This document shows, piece by piece, positions 28,574 to 35,745 of a stretch of 35,745 bases of DNA. The stretch is taken from positions 1-35,745 of the forward strand of contig JAHDGM010000004.1 in NCBI GenBank assembly GCA_020627655.1. The letters are read 5' to 3'. The notes beneath the pieces were generated by a model, which was not told the DNA's origin, ran no database searches, and was given only the letters and a program-made list of their open reading frames with translations. This DNA is from Hellea sp. (GTDB lineage: Bacteria; Pseudomonadota; Alphaproteobacteria; Caulobacterales; Maricaulaceae). Both the position numbers and the translations under genes were made by a program. Positions within the stretch are counted from its first letter, which is position 1. Each line of letters opens with the position of its first letter.

Positions 28574-29791
28574 ATGCTCAATAAATTAATTACGTTAGGC
28601 TTGGTACTTGGATTGCTTGTGGGCTTGGGCGCATCCATGACCGGCAATGAAATTCTTCAAACTATAGCGAGAGAGTCTGCGCCCCTAGGAAAGCTTTTTA
28701 TCAATGCTATAAAGATGGTTGTTTTGCCGTTAGTTGTTGCGGTTATTTTTGCCAGCGTAGCTAAACTAGGCGATCCCGCCAAGTTGGGGAAAATTGGAGG
28801 GAAAACACTCGCCTTTTATTGGGTTACATTAATTCCGGCCATTGTGATTGGTATGGGCGTAATGACCATGGGCCTAAAATTTGCCCCTAGTGTTAAAGTT
28901 CCTGATGCGGAACCCACAAAAATTCCTGAACTGCAAAGCATAACGGATTTTATTGTCAGTCTAGTGCCTGCTAATCCATTTGCAGCGGCAGCAAATGGTT
29001 CTCTGTTACCGCTTATCGTATTTACGGCTTTGCTTGCGGCTGCAACCGGGACATTAGCAGCTGAAAAACGCGAACGGATGGTCACAGGGGCTGAAGATAT
29101 AAGCGAAGCTTTGATCAAAATGGTCTGGTGGATATTATATCTTGCGCCTATTGGTATTTTTGGACTCATTGCTCCGGCGACAGCTAAAATGGGGTGGGGG
29201 TTACTGCAAAGCCTGACAATATTTATCATTTGTGTTTTTATTGGCCTGCTGATTTTAATGGTATTCTTATTCTTACCCCTCAATCTTTTTATTGCAAAAA
29301 TGAGTCCGAAAAAGTTTCTAAGCGGAACTCTTGGAGCGATGTCTGTTGCCTTTTCAACGACGAGTACCGCTGCGGCCATACCTGTTTCCCTAAAAGAATC
29401 TACAGAAAATCTCGGTGTATCTGAAACGACAGCTGATCTTTTGATTCCTTTGGGAGCTTCCCTGTACAGACCTGGGAGTGCTTTGTTTCAAGGAGCCGCC
29501 ATTGTTTTTCTGGCGCATATTTTTGGTGTTCCAATAGCCCTAGGCGAGGCAGGGGCTATCATTTTTGCAACCTTCCTTGTCTCCTTGACCGTTGCGCCGG
29601 TTCCGTCCTCCAGTATTGTTACTATGGCCCCAGCCCTTCAATCTATTGGTGTTCCGGCTACTGGCTTGGGAATTCTATTTGGAATAGATCGTATCCCAGA
29701 CATGATGCGCAGCTGCGTAAATGTTCTGGGGCAAATCACAACGGCAGTTCTTGTTGATAAAAGTAATGAGCAAAAAGCATCTGCAGATTGA
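28574..29791 (+). CDS. Dicarboxylate/amino acid:cation symporter family (DAACS) transporter, atypical
   Basis: A 405-residue inner-membrane transporter with about eight helices and two re-entrant hairpins as in GltPh/GltP. HP1 reads AFSTTSTAAAIPVSL (from residue 259) and HP2 APVPSSSIVTM. In TM8, D376 and R379, which align with the GltPh Asp394 and Arg397 that hold the substrate amino group and side-chain carboxylate, are kept, as is N383. The TM7 sodium motif NMDGT is replaced by YRPGS (298-302), and the GltPh Asp405 equivalent is Q387. Acidic amino-acid transport is therefore likely, but cation coupling should differ. It is 16 bases after the deacylase gene, with AAGGCAAGAG upstream. Confidence 0.88.
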   Translation: MLNKLITLGLVLGLLVGLGASMTGNEILQTIARESAPLGKLFINAIKMVVLPLVVAVIFASVAKLGDPAKLGKIGGKTLAFYWVTLIPAIVIGMGVMTMGLKFAPSVKVPDAEPTKIPELQSITDFIVSLVPANPFAAAANGSLLPLIVFTALLAAATGTLAAEKRERMVTGAEDISEALIKMVWWILYLAPIGIFGLIAPATAKMGWGLLQSLTIFIICVFIGLLILMVFLFLPLNLFIAKMSPKKFLSGTLGAMSVAFSTTSTAAAIPVSLKESTENLGVSETTADLLIPLGASLYRPGSALFQGAAIVFLAHIFGVPIALGEAGAIIFATFLVSLTVAPVPSSSIVTMAPALQSIGVPATGLGILFGIDRIPDMMRSCVNVLGQITTAVLVDKSNEQKASAD

Positions 29792-29843
29792 ATGTAAGAA
29801 GTGCGAATTGTGATATTGGGGTTTTACATATTTGCTAAATAGC

Positions 29844-29856
29844 TGCCATCATGGCA
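29844..29856. promoter_or_regulatory. Short palindrome upstream of the third DUF885 gene
   Basis: TGCCAT-C-ATGGCA lies 35 bases before the ATG, in the 99-base gap after the symporter. It may be an operator or a leader hairpin; no terminator is seen in the gap. Confidence 0.3.
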
Positions 29857-29890
29857 AAACTCCCAGCAAACATAACCTCAGGATCATGCC

Positions 29891-31735
29891 ATGAAAGTTT
29901 CCCGCCGCTCTATGATGCAATCAACAGCTGCCATTGCAGCAAGTGGTGCTCTGATATCTTGTAAAGAAAAAGCCGTAACGAATGGGGCTGCGTCGCATAC
30001 AGCTTCGATTGATGGTCTTATGGAAGATGCGACCAATCTCATTTTAAACTCATACCCTGAAAGTGCCTCCAGTGCCGGATTGGATAGTGGAGCCCGCAAG
30101 GGCCTTAAATCAAAACTCACGGATCGCTCGAGTTCAGGGCAGGCAAAAATCAAAACCGAAGTGAAGGCGTTGTTAAAACGCTTGCGTGACGTTGATACAT
30201 CAAAGCTCGATGCGGATGCCGCTCTTAATATCGATGTGGTGCGCACAATATTTGAAACCACTGCCGAAGGCTTTGATTTTCCTTATGGTGATATTGCTCA
30301 AGTGAATTATAACTGGTCATATCGGAACAGCCCCTATGCAGTCGCCCAGAACACAGGTGCTTTTGTAGAAATCCCCAGTTTTCTTGATAGTTCGCATTCT
30401 ATCGAAAACAGCGATGATGCAGATGCCTATCTGATGCGTATGAAGGCTTATGCTGATCAGCTCGACGGAGAAACAGACCGTACCCGTGATTTTGGTGATC
30501 AGGGCGTGATCCTGCCAGACTTTCTTATGAAAAAAACTTTGGGGCAGCTAAAAGGTGCGCTTGATCGGGATAGTTCAACGTGGGGCATTGTTACCGCGCT
30601 TGCCAATAACACTAAAGATATGCCGGGAAGTTATGCCGAGGATGCCAGGGTTTTGGCCGAAGAAAAAATACGGCCCGCTATGGAACGGCAAGTCTCTGTT
30701 CTTGAAGCCCAAGCATCCAAAGCGACATCCGATGCGGGTATCTGGGCAAAACCGGACGGGGATAAATATTATGATTGGAACATTCGGGCGAGCACGACTA
30801 CGAATATGAGCGCTGATGAAATTCATCAGATGGGGATAGATGAATTAGCAGAGCTCCATGGACGAATGGAGCCGATCTTACAGTCCATCGGCTATACGAA
30901 GGGTAGTGTGGGCGAGCGTATGAAGGCACTGGGTGATGATCCGCGTTATCACTTTGCCGACGGCGATGAGGGGCGCGCCGAGATCATGGCGTTTATTCAC
31001 AAGACAGTTGATGATATACGGGGACGAATGCCGAATGCTTTTGAGACGCTTGTTCCGGGCTTTTTAGAAGTTACTCGTATCAATCCTGAAGTCGAGGCCG
31101 GTGCGCCGGGCGCCTATGGCGGCGCAGGGTCAATTGATGGTACAAAGCCCGGGCATTTCTGGATTAATTTACGAACACCAGCATTGCATAATAAATTTGG
31201 GTTGATGGATTTGACTTATCATGAGGCTATACCGGGCCATGTCTGGCAGGGTGAGTACACTTTTAAACAGCCTCTGATCCGGTCTTTGCTCGCATTTAAT
31301 GCATATTCTGAAGGATGGGCGTTATACGCACAGCAGCTTGCGGATGAGCTTGGGGTTTATGACGATTTTCCCGTTGGGCGGTTAGGTTACCTGCAAGCAT
31401 TAGCATTTCGAGCTTGCCGCCTTGTGGTCGACACGGGATTGCATGCAAAACGTTGGGGCAGAGAACAAGCAATCAATTGGTTTGTAGTCAATAATGGGTC
31501 TTCTTATGATGAAGTTCAGGGCGAAATTGACCGTTACTGCGCTTGGCCGGGGCAGGCTTTGGGCTATAAAGTCGGGCATACTGCCATTAACCGTTTGCGT
31601 GACAAAGCCAAACTAGAACTTGGTGATAAATTTAATTTCAAGCGATTTAATGATGCACTGGTATTAGGTGGGGCAGTTCCTATGACTGTATTGGGCCGGG
31701 TTGTGGACAGGTATATTGAAAAAGAACGCAGTTAA
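29891..31735 (+). CDS. DUF885 family metallopeptidase-like lipoprotein (copy 3, Tat-type signal)
   Basis: A 614-residue protein, a more diverged paralogue of the two at 1775-5559. The signal carries a twin-arginine motif (SRRSMMQ, residues 4-10) and a lipobox LISC (Cys24), so it appears to be a Tat-exported lipoprotein, unlike the other two Sec-type copies. The family signature is HEAIPGH with H444, E445 and H450 (Ala replaces Gly of the other copies), followed by YSEGWALYAQQLADELGVY. It lies at the end of the D-amino-acid peptide locus, so a peptidase role in the same pathway is reasonable. Export after folding would fit a protein that acquires its metal in the cytoplasm. It ends before a strong palindromic terminator. 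Confidence 0.87.
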   Translation: MKVSRRSMMQSTAAIAASGALISCKEKAVTNGAASHTASIDGLMEDATNLILNSYPESASSAGLDSGARKGLKSKLTDRSSSGQAKIKTEVKALLKRLRDVDTSKLDADAALNIDVVRTIFETTAEGFDFPYGDIAQVNYNWSYRNSPYAVAQNTGAFVEIPSFLDSSHSIENSDDADAYLMRMKAYADQLDGETDRTRDFGDQGVILPDFLMKKTLGQLKGALDRDSSTWGIVTALANNTKDMPGSYAEDARVLAEEKIRPAMERQVSVLEAQASKATSDAGIWAKPDGDKYYDWNIRASTTTNMSADEIHQMGIDELAELHGRMEPILQSIGYTKGSVGERMKALGDDPRYHFADGDEGRAEIMAFIHKTVDDIRGRMPNAFETLVPGFLEVTRINPEVEAGAPGAYGGAGSIDGTKPGHFWINLRTPALHNKFGLMDLTYHEAIPGHVWQGEYTFKQPLIRSLLAFNAYSEGWALYAQQLADELGVYDDFPVGRLGYLQALAFRACRLVVDTGLHAKRWGREQAINWFVVNNGSSYDEVQGEIDRYCAWPGQALGYKVGHTAINRLRDKAKLELGDKFNFKRFNDALVLGGAVPMTVLGRVVDRYIEKERS

Positions 31736-31790
31736 GAGCTATTTGAGGCTCTAAACATCTATAATTGTACAAAATTGTGCATTTTTTCCG

Positions 31791-31826
31791 AATTGGCGTG
31801 ACCTAGGTCACGCCAATTGTGTTTTT
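31791..31826 (+). terminator. Perfect 28-base palindrome followed by T-run
   Basis: AATTGGCGTGACCT (31791-31804) is followed directly by its exact reverse complement (31805-31818), then GTGTTTTT. It serves well as the terminator of the DUF885 copy 3 transcript. A loopless palindrome could equally be a protein-binding site. Confidence 0.65.
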
Positions 31827-31897
31827 GGGACGCTAACTTGATGATGGTTAAAACACATAACCCGCGTAAGGACCCCTAGGGGCAACGGGGCTTTACG

Positions 31898-31930
31898 AAA
31901 AAACCCCAGCTCTTGAAGCTGGGGTTTTGC
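31898..31930. terminator. Bidirectional intrinsic terminator
   Basis: AAAACCCCAGCT and AGCTGGGGTTTT form a 12-pair stem around a CTTGA loop, with T-runs on both strands. It lies between convergent units: DUF885 copy 3 on plus, and the surface-protein/OmpA group on minus, whose last stop is at 31936. A short CCCCTAGGGG palindrome lies just before it (31873-31882). Confidence 0.9.
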
Positions 31931-31935
31931 TTTAT

Positions 31936-32316
31936 CTAGCCTTCAAGATAGATCAATTGGAGGCTATGTTCAGAATAGACCTTAAGGTCATTCGGGAATT
32001 CATAATAGTGATGCATTACCGCAGATTGGCTATCGTCGGTACTTACAGAACTGAGAACATCTGATTCGATCAAGGGGGTATCGACAACCAGGTGGACCAC
32101 GTCTTCCAATGATGATTTGATGAGAACAGAACTATTGTCATCAAAAAGAAGTTCATTGAGAAACAAGACGGTGCCGTCGGCCGGAACGCCTTGCAAGTCT
32201 GTATTTGTGATCCAATCATGTTCTGGAGATTGAAAGTCAGGTTTGCTCATATCATAGACTATATCTATCTCACCTAGTGAGACTTCATCTTGCTGTTGTC
32301 TTGGTTTGATTTCCAT
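31936..32316 (-). CDS. Small acidic protein of unknown function
   Basis: A 126-residue acidic protein beginning MEIKPRQQQDEVSLGEIDIVYDMSK. I chose the ATG at 32316. A longer version would start at a TTG (32373) inside the end of the OmpA gene and adds Cys-containing residues with no family look. No ribosome-binding site is obvious before 32316. There is no signal peptide, membrane segment or motif I recognise. The gene is 20 bases after the OmpA-family stop on the same strand and is closed by a terminator, so it is probably co-transcribed with the surface-protein genes. It is real as judged by position and length, but its function is unknown. Confidence 0.6.
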   Translation of the reverse strand: MEIKPRQQQDEVSLGEIDIVYDMSKPDFQSPEHDWITNTDLQGVPADGTVLFLNELLFDDNSSVLIKSSLEDVVHLVVDTPLIESDVLSSVSTDDSQSAVMHHYYEFPNDLKVYSEHSLQLIYLEG

Positions 32317-32336
32317 AGGTGCTGTACATACATGAT

Positions 32337-33143
32337 TTACAGCGTTTCTGCACCTAACAGGCTCGAATAGCAATCACAGTTTGATATTGACCGTTCATCT
32401 CTTATGGATTTTTTGGTAAATCCGATCGCCTTTCCGCATTCAGCTTTTGTAAAAGCAACAAGGTTAAATCTGTAATTCGTATTAGAGATCGTTTTATCGT
32501 TTTGATAATCATCTGCGGCTAAGTTCAGCCGGGTCTGTAATTCAGATCTTAAATTTTTCAAATCAGACATGCTGGCCAAAGTTGTACGCGAACGGCCGTC
32601 ACAGGAGGGTGGGCTATCCTCTGCATATGACCTCGGTTCTCTAGGTGGAGGGGCCTGTGGCGCTGGCGGGGGCGCCGCATCAACTATTTCCACAAGTCCT
32701 GTTACCGAGGTTTTTACGCGCCTATTCAGGCGTTCGCGTTTCTGTGTCGTCACGGCCAAGTTACTTTCCCCTTGGCTGACAACGCTTCGCATTTGCGCGG
32801 CATTTACACCATGTGTCAGTAGGTATGACTCCACGGCTTTTGCGCGCCTCATTGCGAGCTCATAATTATATTCATTGCTACCAACCGCATCTGTATGACC
32901 GGCAAGATCGACTTTGGCTTCCGGATTGGAGTTCAGCCAAGCAGCCTGTTGATCCAAAATGAGTTTGGCTTCTGGTAAAATTTCATCTTTATCAAAGGCG
33001 AAGTATACAACTGTCGGGCTGGCGGATTCCAAACTGGACTGCAGCTGAACAGATATATCCTGTGTGCGGACAGTCTGTGCAAAGGCAAGTTTTGGTGTCA
33101 AAGCCATGGATGATGCAAGACACAGTAAAGCAAGTTTTTTCAT
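32337..33143 (-). CDS. OmpA-family outer-membrane/periplasmic protein
   Basis: A 268-residue protein with a signal peptide (MKKLALLCLASSMALTPKLAFA) and an OmpA C-terminal peptidoglycan-binding domain at about residues 45-150: YFAFDKDEILPEA, LAGHTDAVGSNEYNYELAMRRAKAVESYLLTHGV and RERLNRRVKTSV, with the Asp and Arg that bind diaminopimelate. There is no N-terminal beta barrel. After a Pro-rich linker comes a unique 95-residue tail with four cysteines (CDG, AECG, NCDC), probably disulfide-bonded. AGGAAA precedes the ATG. It starts 9 bases after the stop of the giant repeat protein, so the two are co-transcribed; it may anchor or assist that protein at the envelope. Confidence 0.9.
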   Translation of the reverse strand: MKKLALLCLASSMALTPKLAFAQTVRTQDISVQLQSSLESASPTVVYFAFDKDEILPEAKLILDQQAAWLNSNPEAKVDLAGHTDAVGSNEYNYELAMRRAKAVESYLLTHGVNAAQMRSVVSQGESNLAVTTQKRERLNRRVKTSVTGLVEIVDAAPPPAPQAPPPREPRSYAEDSPPSCDGRSRTTLASMSDLKNLRSELQTRLNLAADDYQNDKTISNTNYRFNLVAFTKAECGKAIGFTKKSIRDERSISNCDCYSSLLGAETL

Positions 33144-33152
33144 GGTAATTTC

Positions 33153-35745
33153 CTATGTTAAGACTGATAGGGCTGCCATTTGCAGCATTTGGTAATCATC
33201 ATCGAATGATATGTGGACGCTAGCATCCGGTCCGCTGAAAGCATCGCCATCGATGACTTGCGCTGGTGTTTCCGGAGCTTTTCCAGTTTCAGCCTGGCTG
33301 GCTTGCGCTGTTTGTTCAAGTAGTTGATCAATGGAGATGTCGCCAAAAACACTATCACCAAGCGCTGCAATGGCGTCCAGATCCAAAGCCATCGCCATAT
33401 CATCAAACACGGTCAAAACGTCACCTGCATTTGCGTCCGGACTTATAGCGTTGTCATTGGCATTGGAACTCTGGGTCGCAACATCGAGATCGTCACCAAG
33501 CAGGATAGCGTTCTCACTTTCGATGGCTTCAAATGCTTCGAGTTCTAAGGCTTCAAAATCAACAAACCCTGCCTCGTTAAATGTTTGAGAAGCTTCCTCT
33601 AATTCAAAGACAGGCGCCTCAAAATTACTGTTCATGACAAATTCATGTCCTGTATCGATAGCTTCATAGCTCTGAATTTGTTCACTATCGACAAACCTGA
33701 TTTGGGCTGTGTTTTCAGCAAATGTGAAATCTATTTCAGGCTCTGCTGCGAAGACCTGTTCAGCGCTCATCAGGCCTGCCATTATGGTAGCCATTTGGCC
33801 CATATCGCGTAGGGATCCGGAATTGACAGAAATCTGATCAAACATCATATCATCAGCAAGGCTGGCGAATAAGGCTTCGCTCATATCCATTTCTTCAGGT
33901 GCAGCTGTCCGCATTGTCATGGGCGGTGCGGAGCTGGCATCCACTGTGACATGTACAGTTTCTGTGGCTGAAACATCTCCGTCGCCATCTGTTATGGTGA
34001 CTTGGAAATCGGCCTCAAAGCCTTCGGGAAGAACATTTTGTGAGGTTGTAGGTGTGTTAAGACGGAACAAAGAGCCGTTAGTCGTATCACCATTGGATAG
34101 AACAAGCGTATTAAATTCTATTCCCGGATCTACTATAGCAGTTGCGGAGATTGCGACCCCATTAGTATCGTATTCAATATCAATTAAGGCTGTACCTGTT
34201 ACCACTTCGCCAGTGATCGTATTTGTTGCCGTATAATTGATGACGACATCTCCGATTTCATTGTTGAAATTCCCCTGAACATTGACACTGAATGAAACCG
34301 AATTAATCAGGTTTTCGACGTCTAATGTCATGTCCGGAGTGTCGTTGCCGCCCAAGGCTGTATCATTATAAAACTCGAGCAGCATGGTTTCACCGGGGTT
34401 GAACCATTGCCCGTCTGGAGCAAAGCCAGCCGTGGAAACATTAATTGGATCACTTGAGGGACTGGAGAACTCAAGTTCAAATCCGCCAGTTTCTGCAAAG
34501 TCACTATTACCTGCGGCCAGGTTGTTTAAAGAAATCTCATTAGTACTACCAGCATCCGGAGTGATTAAGGTAAAATCATAGGTTCCATCTGCGCCCACAT
34601 GAAAAGCAAAGACGTCAGTGCCATCGTCTGACTGTCCGGTAACAGTCATGCCTATGCCATCGCCGTCTGGTGTGTAGACATAGGTAATACCATCTATTGC
34701 AGGTGGCGTGATTGTAATGCCGCCAATAGTGGCCGCGCCATCAGCTCCAAATACTAGGCTGGTGCTACCTTCATCATAATTGTTAGGCGCGACGTCAGTA
34801 TTATAGACCAGTAATGAAGCCATGGTGCCGAGTGTTGGCATATCATCATCGAAGGTGATGGTCAGGGTTGATGATTCAGTTGAGTTATCACTATCTGTGA
34901 CTGTATAGGTGAGGGGAATAACCAGATCACCTGTCTCGCCGTTATTGGCTTCATCATGCAGAACATTGGTCAGAAGTGTAACCGTATAGGCACCTGTGGC
35001 TGTATCGGTGATCTCAACCGTGAATAAGGGGTCACCAGCTCGATCACCACTAGTGATTGTCGCAGTAAGAGTTGTTCCGACCCAGCTATAGCTGACTGTT
35101 TCCTGCCCGACTGTGGCAGTGCTGTTTGCAGCGAGGTTCATTGCTGCAAAGTCGAATGTACCAGGGTTATCGAGACCGACAGAACCGTTTAACACGCCGC
35201 TAAAGCTGGCTTCGCTGCTAAGCGCTCCATCCAGGTCACCAATATTGGCATCCAGATCGTCTGCTGTCGGGGCGGGATTGCTGCCCGCTATGCCATCATC
35301 ATCAATGTTGGCTGTGCTTGGCCCGGCTGTAGGTATATTGGCATCACCGTCAAAAGTGACAACCAGATCAGCTGTGTCCTGATCGCCATCACCGTCTGTG
35401 AGGGTATAGGTAAACGTATCCGTGACCTCATCATTGACAGAATCGTTTGGTGTATAGGTGTAGCTGCCATTGGCGTTAATCACCATGGTTCCGTTGGGCG
35501 TGTTGATGGTGTCACCTGGTGTGTAGGTCATCCCGTCATATTCGATTGCTGTGACAGAAGCGCCATCGGCACCTGCGGCATCACCTGTAGTAGCATCCGT
35601 GATCACATTCCCCATAGTCGCCGTAGCGCCTTCAATAGTAGTCAGCGCATCATCAACTGCGGTTGGTATATCGTCCAGAACGGTGACGTTGAAAGTTCCA
35701 TCAGCTTCAGTGCCGTCACTGTCTGTGACTGTGAAGGCGACGTCG
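33153..35745 (-). CDS. Giant repetitive surface protein, C-terminal part (type I secretion class; 5' end outside window)
   Basis: The minus-strand frame is open from the right edge to the stop at 33153, at least 863 residues; the N-terminus lies beyond the window. Residues near the edge form a tandem Ig/cadherin-like (VCBS-type) repeat: VLDDIPTAVDDALTTIEGA, GNVITDATTGDAAGADG, NGSYTYTP and DTFTYTLTDGDGDQDTADL. Two further modules follow, each ending in TDSDNSTESSTLTITFDDD- or DGDGDVSATETVHVTV-like strands. These T1SS-type modules are built of Asp-rich Ca2+-binding strands. The last 250 residues are acidic and rich in Ala, Glu and Asp, ending LQMAALSVLT. No RTX nonapeptide repeats are visible. 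The role is most likely adhesion or aggregation; no secretion genes are in the window. Confidence 0.85.
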   Translation of the reverse strand, partial: DVAFTVTDSDGTEADGTFNVTVLDDIPTAVDDALTTIEGATATMGNVITDATTGDAAGADGASVTAIEYDGMTYTPGDTINTPNGTMVINANGSYTYTPNDSVNDEVTDTFTYTLTDGDGDQDTADLVVTFDGDANIPTAGPSTANIDDDGIAGSNPAPTADDLDANIGDLDGALSSEASFSGVLNGSVGLDNPGTFDFAAMNLAANSTATVGQETVSYSWVGTTLTATITSGDRAGDPLFTVEITDTATGAYTVTLLTNVLHDEANNGETGDLVIPLTYTVTDSDNSTESSTLTITFDDDMPTLGTMASLLVYNTDVAPNNYDEGSTSLVFGADGAATIGGITITPPAIDGITYVYTPDGDGIGMTVTGQSDDGTDVFAFHVGADGTYDFTLITPDAGSTNEISLNNLAAGNSDFAETGGFELEFSSPSSDPINVSTAGFAPDGQWFNPGETMLLEFYNDTALGGNDTPDMTLDVENLINSVSFSVNVQGNFNNEIGDVVINYTATNTITGEVVTGTALIDIEYDTNGVAISATAIVDPGIEFNTLVLSNGDTTNGSLFRLNTPTTSQNVLPEGFEADFQVTITDGDGDVSATETVHVTVDASSAPPMTMRTAAPEEMDMSEALFASLADDMMFDQISVNSGSLRDMGQMATIMAGLMSAEQVFAAEPEIDFTFAENTAQIRFVDSEQIQSYEAIDTGHEFVMNSNFEAPVFELEEASQTFNEAGFVDFEALELEAFEAIESENAILLGDDLDVATQSSNANDNAISPDANAGDVLTVFDDMAMALDLDAIAALGDSVFGDISIDQLLEQTAQASQAETGKAPETPAQVIDGDAFSGPDASVHISFDDDYQMLQMAALSVLT

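Noticed and set aside
33153-35615. Start of the giant protein at ATG 35615
   Set aside because: The same frame continues upstream with clear repeat sequence to the window edge, so this Met is internal.
33153-35745. RTX nonapeptide toxin
   Set aside because: No GGxGxDxxx repeats; the repeats are Ig/cadherin-like adhesion modules.

Overview
The window reads as chromosomal DNA of a marine-type alphaproteobacterium, most likely of the Caulobacterales/Maricaulales/Hyphomonadaceae kind. The reasons are a CckA cell-cycle hybrid kinase directly followed by recA and alaS, a GTTC-N7-GTTC (alphaproteobacterial) LexA box before recA, many TonB/lipoprotein export signals and abundant secreted peptidases. 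No insertion sequence, phage gene or CRISPR array is visible.

Layout. (1) Positions 1-5559, minus strand: the 5' part of a DUF1800 lipoprotein gene that runs off the left edge, then two tandem DUF885 metallopeptidase-like lipoproteins. (2) 5681-12648, plus strand: cckA, recA (SOS-type promoter), a strongly folded intergenic segment that may be a small RNA, alaS, and a VOC-family gene overlapping it. (3) 12649-13233: a possible small RNA with terminator, tRNA-Asn(GUU), and a short direct repeat that may be an old integration scar. (4) 13234-19349: a tightly coupled envelope operon (DUF4129, DUF4350, MoxR ATPase, DUF58, SpoIIM-like, RDD), followed by a separate polytopic membrane protein. (5) 20351-31735: a LysR regulator and a run of co-directional genes: TonB-dependent receptor, DadA-like FAD oxidoreductase, M14D-like carboxypeptidase lipoprotein, N-acyl-D-amino-acid deacylase lipoprotein, DAACS-type acidic amino-acid symporter, and a third, Tat-exported DUF885 protein. 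(6) 31936-35745, minus strand: the C-terminal part of a huge repetitive surface protein (type I secretion class), an OmpA-family protein and a small acidic protein, closed by a bidirectional terminator.

The most interesting unit is region 5. Its genes form a complete path from the outer membrane inward: uptake, carboxy-terminal trimming, removal of an N-acyl group from a D-residue, transport of an acidic amino acid, and oxidation of a D-amino acid. I infer a scavenging system for peptides containing acidic D-amino acids (peptidoglycan fragments or gamma-glutamyl polymers). Several members carry unusual active-site changes: the symporter lacks the NMDGT sodium motif, and the deacylase has Asp where the family metal-binding Cys sits. 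All functions are inferred from reading motifs; no database search was run.
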